Assembly: GCA_963924555.1 (NCBI GenBank)
Contig: OZ004597.1
Span: forward strand, 1,754,404 to 1,818,403
Reading direction: 5' to 3'
Source of the DNA: Crambe crambe
Taxonomy: Eukaryota > Porifera > Demospongiae > Poecilosclerida > Crambeidae
Length of the DNA: 64,000 nt
The position numbers and the translations under genes are program-made. Shown here piece by piece: positions 55,901 to 64,000 of the stretch. The notes under the pieces were generated by a model. It worked only from the letters and a program-made list of their open reading frames with translations, was not told where the DNA came from and searched no databases. Within the stretch, counting starts at the first letter, position 1. Each line of letters opens with the position of its first letter.

Positions 55901-58900
55901 CTGGAAAAATTTTTTTTATGGCAGCATCATTATCATTATGAGATAAGTAATTTTGACTACTGCATTACAAGGGAGCCCTCAGAAAATTTTTTCTATGGCA
56001 AGATAAATCCCTTTTCTCACACAACTAAAAGGCTACTGTGGGTAAGGAAAAAAGCAACGGGGAAAATACATTTTAAAAAACAAACTTTACCTTGTGTTTG
56101 GAGCTTGGCAATCTGAGCCATACTCCTGCACGTGCATGCCAAAGAAACAAACATCCACTCCGTCAATCTCCTCAAAGACAAACATGGCCTTGGTTCGATA
56201 TGGGAACTGATCAGGAAACTCCCCTCCATATCTGTCCCTCATGAGACTACGGGTCTCCAGGACTTTGTCTGAGGAAGAGACCACCCGTATTGTTACTTCA
56301 CCTGCTTCACGACTCGTATCTGCCGATACTATGAATTTGTTGACACGCTCTTCCAAGAAGGTGGCTAGTTTGGTAGTGGGTAGACCTGAGAAGATAGAAA
56401 TTAATTAAAAGTGGTACATGTACTAGTTACAGCTAGTTGCATTATACTCACGTTTTGCACTGTATTTATTTATTTTTTTGGTCTTCTTCAAGGCATTGAG
56501 ACAGTTATGACATCGGTAGCCTTTCCATATTGGGTCAAAGTGCAGAACACAGATCACATGCATCTGACGACCACAAAGCATGCAATCCACCATACTATAA
56601 TTATTGTAAATAAGCAAATAAACGTTTAATCTGAGGTGTGCATTAAATAGGATATTCAGGTGTGCATTAAATAGGATATTCAAATGTGCATTAAATAAAA
56701 CACTTACTTCTCCCTGTCTATGGAATTATTCTTCACTTCCTTGAAATCCTTTTTTGGAATGCGGGTGGCAGTGAGGGGATCATCTCCAACAGTAACTGTA
56801 TCCCCCTGAATCTCTTGAAAACACTTCACACAATACACATACCTACATACAGAAAAGGACACACTTGAATCCGCTACTGCAAGAAATTTTTGTGGAATCT
56901 TAAACTGAGATGATATACCTGCAATTGTACCTGTTATTGTAGCCAAAATAAGGAGCATCTCTCTGTATGGTGCACAGTGGTTTCCCATAACAGTAGAGCA
57001 CTTGTGGATGGAAAGTGTACTGAAAAATAGAAAAGAAAACATGTAACACGAGACCCATGGGAGAATTAATTAAGTTGGGCACAGCAATTATTAAAGAGGG
57101 TGATTATTAGCTATCACCCCGTTAAGAGTGAACCCCATTACTGCACCAAAATAGCAGCGTCTTACCCTGTGCCCACAGCAGTAGCCCAGACTCTGCATTG
57201 CATCATTGATGAGTGCTTCGAAGACTTCTGACAGCTTGGTACAGAATCTGTACACACGAGAGGTCTTTCTGTTGTACAACCATGCATTGTCAAACATCAG
57301 ATACATATCATTGCAGAACTGTGAGAAAAGAGGGAAGATTATCTCTGCAGTTAGTGGTGAGTCTATAACTTACTTCCCATCCATTTCTGTACTCTCCTTC
57401 ATTTAGTTTTCTCTGAATGGTTGAAAGGTCTATGGGATTTTTGATGACGTCAAAGTAGTCCTAAGTACCAAAAAGAAAATAATATATTGATGGAAAACCT
57501 TCTTCTTTTTTTTTTTTTTTTTTTTGCGATTTAGAGAAAAAGAAAAGATGTCCAGGACTTACAGGTATCCCAAGAACTTTTGGATCCACTGGCTGTCGGA
57601 ATGGAAATGATTCTGGATCCTGACTATATACTGCATCAAAAACTGGCATCAGTGCTATCTTCAGCTCCTCTTTGGTGAACACTAAGCAAAAACAAAAAAT
57701 AAAAAAAAAGTCATGTAAAAATATGAAGGAGGAAAATTCTGCTATTATGTACCTTTGCGGAGACTTGCTGCTAGACCCTCTGGAATATCTTTGGCTGAGT
57801 TGGGGGTTACTGGGTGTGGTGATTCTGTTGTACTCATGGATGGCCCCATGGAAGGGATTTTCTCCTCCTTATCCACACTAGATGGGGGATGTGGCGATGA
57901 TTCCATCATCGACCCAGGCCCCAGGGAAGGAATTTTTTCGTCCTTCAAATTGGGCAAGCTGGAGGGAGGAGGAGACGAAGTGACCATGAGTCCCTCACTG
58001 GAGTCAATTGGTTCCTCTTTGGGTTCCACTTTGATGTCAGGCAGTGATGACTGTCCCAGAGGATAAGCATTCTGTGAGGCAGAAGGGGTGGGGCTTTGAA
58101 AACCTGCTGATGAAGGAGAAGATGATGCTATATTCTTCAGCTTGATATCCTTTGTGTCAACAGGTGAAGGGATGGCTGGTAGACTAGCACTCCCGACACT
58201 CATCTCTGAACTAGTTGGTTGGTGTGTTGAATTACTCATGGGAGGAGTACCGATGGATTGTCCCCCACCACTCCCTTGGAGCTGCTGCTGCTGCTGCTGT
58301 CCCTGTTGGCCAGATTGAGGTGAGGGTTGCGGTGTGTTGAAAAAATTGGTAGGCAAGTTGGGATCTCCATTGATTTGATGACCTGCGTGAATGAAGGGTG
58401 TCAACAAACAAATGTAGATCATTGTTTACCAGTCTAAATCATAAAAATACCATGTGTACCTTTCTTGATCTTTTTCCTGTCCTCCAGTTCTTTCCTGATG
58501 TGGTATATTTTCTGAGCTAATAGCTTGTAGTAGTCCTCCCTGTTGGATGCGGCATCAAACATAGCCTTTTCAACCTGAAAACAGAAGTATAAAAGTTCAT
58601 AACCAGGGTAAATTATGAGTCATATCTTACCTTCATAGCATACTGGATGAGACTGTACACTCTCTTGTCTTGGAGAGCCACTGGGTCATGCACTGGGTAG
58701 ATTGCTTCAACACTGCAATATAAGATACAAATATCCAATAATAATGATAGGAATAGTATGGTACAGATAGGAGATTACTAATGGAGAGGGGAAGAGATGA
58801 CTTACAGTTTCCTGACTAAGTGCTGGCGTAGGTCTGGATTGACCAGCTCATGCCATGGCTGGGTCGGGGCACTGGAAATGCTGAGAGAGAGAGGGATAAA

Positions 58901-61900
58901 AGAGGAATTTTTAAAAAGTTCTAGCCCATCAAGACTTACTGTGGAATAGGTAGTGGGTAAGGGGATTGGGAGGGCACCCCACTCGATAAATTAGGGTAGC
59001 CGGATGCATGTGATGACATCATTGGCCTAGCTCCACCCCCTCCAGGGGACCCAGAACCAAGCATAAGATCATTACCAAAACCTGTGCACAAAAAAAAGCA
59101 AAGTATGTGTTCATATTCCAAATAAAGCACATCTTAAACCCTTCTTCCCAACCTCAAACATTCCTGACAACCAGCAACTATTAATGTCTATGTCTACATA
59201 CCACTAGTGGTGCTCATGTTGAAACCAGTTCCAGATCCACCAGCAATATTGGTTAGCCTCGAATTCACAACACCTGGCATTGGAACAGGTCCCATTCCAC
59301 TCCCACCAGGGACCATTCCAGATCCACCAGGACCCATTCCACCAGGTCCCATTCCACCAGGTCCCATTCCACCAGGGCCCATCCCAGATCCACCTGGTCC
59401 AATCCCAGTGCCACCCAAATGTGACCTGGTTTGATTGCTAGGATCTGAAAAGGGAGCATATAATATATACATATACATTAAGGCTAGCATTGAGAGTGCT
59501 TCTTTTGGCACATATCCAGTAACACACCAATACCATATTTGAGTGTTATTCTTACGGCATGAATGCAATATAAACGAAGTGATCAGCTGCACATGTGTAC
59601 TATGCAAATGCCTTGAGCTATTTCACTGTTACAACAGTTAAATAATAATACACCAACCAACAATGATAAAGCACACATCACTGCAGAATGCCGGCCAATT
59701 ATAAACCAGCTGCTGGACCATAGAGAGGTATGTAATTACTCTATAATAGCTGCAAACCAACAGGGGAAATCCAAATATCTGAATATAATTTATGCCTGGG
59801 TATTCCCCCCACCATATAAAGGATATTGATATGGATATGGAGATGATTATAGCTAAAGCTCTCGGAGGGAGACCTTGTAATCTGTAACTGACCTGGTTTT
59901 TTGTGCTGTACAGAAGCATGTTTGAGAGGCAGACAGACAGGACAATCCGAACGATGGCAATTCTTCCAGTGAGTAATGATTTGCCGTGAAGATGCACAGT
60001 GAGGATCTAAAGACAAAAATCAAGATAATGTAATATACTCTTGACCCCCCACCCCCTCAAATTTCAGAAATTAATTTCCCCTCCCCTTGAATTTTTCCCT
60101 GCTATCCTGTATAACTCACATTGACAATTGCGCCCAGCATGACAGAGAGTCATGTGGTTCAAGACATTCTTCATGGTCTTGCAGTGAGGTAGCGAACACG
60201 GTGTGTAGTCTCCACTCATCTGCTGTTCCTGCTCTCTCCTCTGACACTTGTGAGCATGCAGCAAGAGTACCAGTTGCTGCTGGATCTGTTTTCTCTTCTC
60301 TGGGTCTGAAGTAGTGCCTCCAGCCCCCTGCGAGGGCTTTCCGCCACCGGGTGGGAAACTACCTGAAAATCCACCACCTCCAGCAGTGTTCACACCCCCT
60401 GGAGGAGGTGGGGTTGGAACACGTCCTCCTCCCCCTCCCCCTGTTCCTGGTCCTGTACCTCCTCCCGCTGCACCCTGGCCAGTTTGTGGACTTTGGAGGT
60501 TGGGCATTGTCTGGGTAGGAGGTGTGGTCATAGAATTTGGGGGTTGATTGATCTGGTTGAGGTTGGTGTTGGACATCCCATGCTGCTGCTGCTGCTGCTG
60601 CTGTTGTTGTTGTTGTTGTTGTTGTTGTGGAGTCTGTGGTTGCTACATTAACAAATAATTTACTTGATAGCTCTAGATAGAAACATTTTTCCTGTTACAC
60701 AAAAAACTTATCACAAGCTATAGACCCCCTTTACTCGATACTGTTACTTTGCTCACCGAAGGAACAAGGTTGATGCCTTGTAGGTTCTGGGTTGCCCCAG
60801 GGGCTCCATTAGCTCCTCCTCCTATCGGGGGAGTAGACGAATTGGATTGCTTGGAGTTAGGAGTGGAACTGTTGCTACCTGGAGCACTACTCTGAGGGGT
60901 ACCTGTGCAGTCACATTCAAAAAAAAATTTAAAGCTTGCTAATTCTATCAGTATGAAAATGACAATAAGAGTGCCATGAGGACACCTAAAACAATTATTA
61001 TTATAATGCACATTGAACATTATGCTTCCTGATCCTACCTGATATTGGATTGGATCCTCCGGATGTATTCTGTGCAGCTGAGCTTGCCGTCAACTGTTGC
61101 TGTTGTTGTGATTGTTGTTGTTGTTGTTGCTGCTGCTGCTGCTGCATCATGAAGTTTCCTCCACCAATATCGTTCAAAGGGTGGGAAGGTGGGGCTGGAG
61201 ACTGGGACAATCTACCACCAACATTGCCAGCATCACTGACTCCAACTGGTCTTCCTCCAGAGATTTGATTATGGAGGCCAGTTTGCAGGTTTTGAGGCTG
61301 AGAGGTGCCTTGAAGAGGGTTGCTACTTGGTGTTCCCATTCCTCCACCAGCAGCACTACCAGGAAGCTGGGAATCATCATGGAGGGAGTTATTAGGGAGA
61401 CCACTCCCACCTATCGTGGGTCTAATGGCATTTGGATTTCCACCACCACTTCCAGTGGGGAACCTTGAGTTAGGACCCTGCATGTTAACCATGTGTGGCT
61501 GACTCCCAGGAGCCACCATATTAGGACGCAGCTGTCTATGAAGCGATCCTGGCATCATGTGACCTGGCATTCCCGATTGGGATCCACCCATTGGCTGTTG
61601 TCCGGGTACCCCGTGACCTACCATGTGAGGTCCACCAAGCTGGTGCATTCCATGGTGGCTACTTGGATGCTGATGCATGTATTGATTCCTACCAGCGATT
61701 TGGACCTGTCCTCCAGGACCCATCCCATGGACCATGGGTTGGTGCATCATTCCACTCATCGCTACTCCTCCGGGACGTCTCATCCCAGCAGACATCATTT
61801 GGTGCGGGGACATGTTCGGGTGGACCATATGGGACTGGTTCATTCCCACTCGATGAGGACCTGTCATCGCACTGGGAACAGGAGGAGCCCTCATTCTTGT

Positions 61901-62821
61901 ATTTTGCATCTGATGGACAGCCATACGGGGTGAGCCATGACTGATCATATGGGGCGACATTGGGAGAGAAATTCTTGAATTCAGACCAGCAGAAGTTGCT
62001 ACATTATGAGCTGGAGTAGAGCTGACACATGGCATAGCTGGAGTGGGGTCTCCTGAAGTACTGATGGAGGACGGCGGTGGTTGGGGACTGGACTGCTGAT
62101 TTAAGACATTGCTGTTGGGAAGGGGACTTCCCTGTTGAATAGGTTGAGGGGTGCTACTGGTTTGAGAGTTCTGTTGCTGCTGCTGCTGTTGCAGTTGCTG
62201 CTGGGGTGGTGGGGTATTGGTGACCTGCTGAGTGGAGTTACTGTTTACTAGGTTGCTGCTGGCATTGGTGCTATTCATCAGTGAAGATTCACCAATACTT
62301 AGGTCAGCTGAAATGAGAGCATCTGGTAATTCATCGTTGAAGTCCTCCAGTAAACTCAACACATCTGCATAAAGAGTATCCAGATACTAACATTTCCTAT
62401 TTTAAGATTTTATACCAAGACTGTTATTTAGCTACCATCACATACATGCTTTAAAAAATTGCTAAAAAATTTTTTTGAAAAAAAATTTTTTGGGGTTTTT
62501 TTTTTTTTTTTCAAATAAATTCACAAACTAGCTAAACATCAGCTAGCTAGATATCATTGGCTTCATTATGAAACAAGCTACTTACTGCTAGCTATCAACA
62601 TCTCTATCCACCACCAAACAAGTTGATCATTTCAAAAATGTCTATACACAATATATTATTGTACACCATGTCAGCCAAACCCCCTTTCGCCGATTAAATA
62701 TGAAACGCCCAAAATACCCCTGTAAACCATCTTTCTCACCTGAATCACTGTCTGTCCTTGGTCTTTTAATAGGAGGTGGGCCTTCAGTGGCCAACACAGA
62801 CACTGGCGGCAAATTAGCCAT
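52964..62821 (-). CDS. CREBBP: CREB-binding protein / p300 histone acetyltransferase
   Basis: Nuclear coactivator acetyltransferase, about 2339 residues. Exons: 62740-62821, 61039-62364, 60757-60902, 60120-60642, 59893-60006, 59202-59444, 58940-59081, 58806-58880, 58631-58712, 58460-58574, 57753-58382, 57563-57681, 57374-57460, 57166-57318, 56931-57019, 56708-56842, 56452-56594, 56091-56385, 55787-55900, 55550-55715, 55240-55392, 54726-55151, 52964-54625. Domains in order: TAZ1 (about 615-725, [11 protein letters not shown]), KIX (860-950, [20 protein letters not shown]), bromodomain (1160-1280, [19 protein letters not shown]), RING/PHD-like CH2 (1290-1400), HAT (1400-1690, [38 protein letters not shown]), ZZ (1760-1805), TAZ2 (1830-1920, [18 protein letters not shown]). 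Long Gln-, Met/Pro- and Gly-rich tracts flank these. I do not see the nuclear-receptor-coactivator-binding domain in the C-terminal tail. [20 protein letters not shown] is the predicted start. One gene stands for both vertebrate paralogues. Confidence 0.96.
56634..56697. repeat. 24-bp tandem repeat in CBP intron
   Basis: Two perfect and one truncated copy of AGGTGTGCATTAAATAGG plus GATATTC, inside the 113-bp intron between CBP exons at 56594 and 56708. Confidence 0.95.
59280..59400 (-). repeat. Gly-Pro-Met coding repeat in CBP
   Basis: 15-bp units encode [12 protein letters not shown] repeats between TAZ1 and KIX. They are probably disordered linker sequence created by slippage. Confidence 0.85.
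60584..60630 (-). repeat. Polyglutamine tract in CBP exon 4
   Basis: About 14 consecutive Gln codons, CAA in the first part and CAG in the second. A second, interrupted Gln tract is encoded at about 61096-61146 and a third at 62170-62205. Such tracts are typical of CBP/p300 linkers. Confidence 0.92.
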
Positions 62822-63196
62822 GGGCTATACTTGCCTGTAGCTTTTTTCTCTCTGGTATCTTTCGCTAAGCTTCGATCACGATAGAGTACTCTTATTCGTC
62901 TTACTGAAAGGTTACTATGCCTTTATAATAACCCTACGATCTAGCAAAACTACTATCTAGGTTTTCTATCACTTTTAAGACCATAGTAGCAAGCTATTTT
63001 CCAATTTAAAAGTGACTTATTTTACATTTCCACTTGAGGAAGAGCACAGCCATTTTGTTTGTGGTTAGCACAGTTTACACTTAGTATACAATAATTCATT
63101 AGAAGTATACGGATTAGTTTACTGGAGGTCTTCACGTGAGCATTCCTTTGATGGTCGATCTTACCCGGCGGTTGTGCCGCGAAATACTTGTGCAGC
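62822..63196. promoter_or_regulatory. Divergent CBP-AMDHD2 promoter
   Basis: 375 bp between the two start codons. It must hold both promoters. I see AT-rich sequence with a GC-richer patch (CCCGGCGGTTGTGCCGCG at about 63164) next to the AMDHD2 start, and no strong TATA, E2F or CCAAT element. Confidence 0.5.
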
Positions 63197-64000
63197 ATGC
63201 AAGATATAGAGCCGGTGATCAGATTTCAAGGAGGTGAAGTGTGTCGGGATGAGAGTAGTTCTTACGGCACCTTGAAGAAAGGTGATGTTTGGGTGAGAGG
63301 AGGAAAGATCATAGATCCTTTGGCACTCTTTTTCGATGAAAAAAAAGCACCAGATGTCACTATAGACTGCAGCAACCTGATCATAGCCCCTGGATTCATT
63401 GATATTCAAATAAATGGTACAGTAGCTTATGGGGCTTCATCAATAAGTTTACGTTCACATACCATACCGACTTACTGAAGGTGCATTTGGAGTCGATTTC
63501 TCTTCTTTGAAGGAAGAAGAAGCTTCTAAGAGCATAAATCGAGTCGGCCATGGTTTATTAGAGCATGGTGTTACAGCGTACTGCCCTACCATAGTCACTT
63601 CATCAAAGGATTATTATCACAGGATCCTTCCCCTTATTCAACGCCAAGAGGGAAGTAGGGAAGGAGCAGCTATATTAGGTGAAAACTTAATTAAGGAAGC
63701 ATCTTTATCGATGAAATTATGTTGTTAATTTTTTATAGGTATTCATTGTGAGGGTCCTTTCATTAATATCCGGAAGAAAGGTGCTCACCAAGGATCTTAC
63801 GTTAAGGATAAAGTCTCTCCTGATCTTATATGCAATTGTTATGGCCCTGGTTTGAGTAACGTAAGAACGATTACTCTAGCCCCTGAACTGGCTGGAAGCT
63901 ATGAGACTATCAGGTGGTTAGCAGAAGAAAAGAAATTAGTTGCTCTAGGTCATTCATTGTCATCTCTGAAAGAAGGAGAGGATGCTGTTGGACATGGTGC
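63197..64000 (+). CDS. AMDHD2: N-acetylglucosamine-6-phosphate deacetylase, 5' part
   Basis: Cytosolic amidohydrolase that converts GlcNAc-6-phosphate to glucosamine-6-phosphate and acetate. Exons: 63197-63416, 63481-63678 and 63739 to the window end, with 64-bp and 60-bp introns. The family blocks are clear: IAPGFIDIQING and AFGVDF across the first junction, HGVTAYCPTIVTS, IHCEGPFINIRKKGAHQG with the metal-binding Glu, TLAPELAG, and VALGHS with a conserved His. The start MQDIEPVIRFQGG is the first in-frame ATG. The rest of the barrel, including the catalytic Asp, lies beyond the window. Confidence 0.93.

Overview
The window is animal nuclear DNA: about 64 kb with eight intron-bearing genes of metazoan type, short introns (many 50-150 bp), very short intergenic spacers and no bacterial-style operons. 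The set (KDM1A, NEK1, BRCA2, a cyclin G/I-type protein, Furry, KRR1, CBP/p300, AMDHD2), the compactness, and a transposon-borne protein of a type I associate with sponge and cnidarian genomes suggest an early-branching animal, most likely a sponge (Porifera). The phylum is inference.

Layout. 1-936 is the 5' side of a gene that starts upstream (a small hairpin transposon and a satellite-like repeat). KDM1A 3' half (+, to 2933) meets NEK1 (-, 3085-9224) tail to tail. NEK1 and BRCA2 (+, 9568-20387) share a 343-bp divergent promoter with an E2F-type site. BRCA2 meets the cyclin (-, 20838-23391) tail to tail, and the cyclin diverges from Furry (+, 24097-43371) across a 705-bp promoter with E2F-like and NRF1-like sites. 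Furry converges on KRR1 (-, 43593-46081). From 46.1 to 52.9 kb lies a transposon-rich accessory block: a 1.75-kb element next to KRR1, a 2.76-kb hAT-like element inserted in a broken duplicate of the TAZ2 part of CBP, and a 1-kb element that itself carries two small TA-flanked hairpin elements. CBP/p300 (-, 52964-62821) follows and diverges from AMDHD2 (+, 63197 to beyond the end). I derived exon structures by matching GT/AG (once GC/AG) junctions to reading phase and family conservation. The summed coding lengths of the six genes spliced from start to stop (NEK1, BRCA2, cyclin, FRY, KRR1, CBP) are multiples of three, which supports the models.

Functionally the genes are chromatin regulators (KDM1A demethylase, CBP acetyltransferase), cell-cycle, cilium and repair factors (NEK1, BRCA2, cyclin), a morphogenesis scaffold (Furry), ribosome biogenesis (KRR1) and amino-sugar catabolism (AMDHD2). 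The most notable biology is BRCA2: about 17 BRC-type RAD51-binding repeats in two sequence classes, one with Leu at the usual Phe anchor, and a protein that ends just after OB3. The most notable genome structure is the nested transposon/duplication block, a roughly 150-bp satellite-like repeat in three unrelated introns, and an excess of the 9-mer TCACATGAC.
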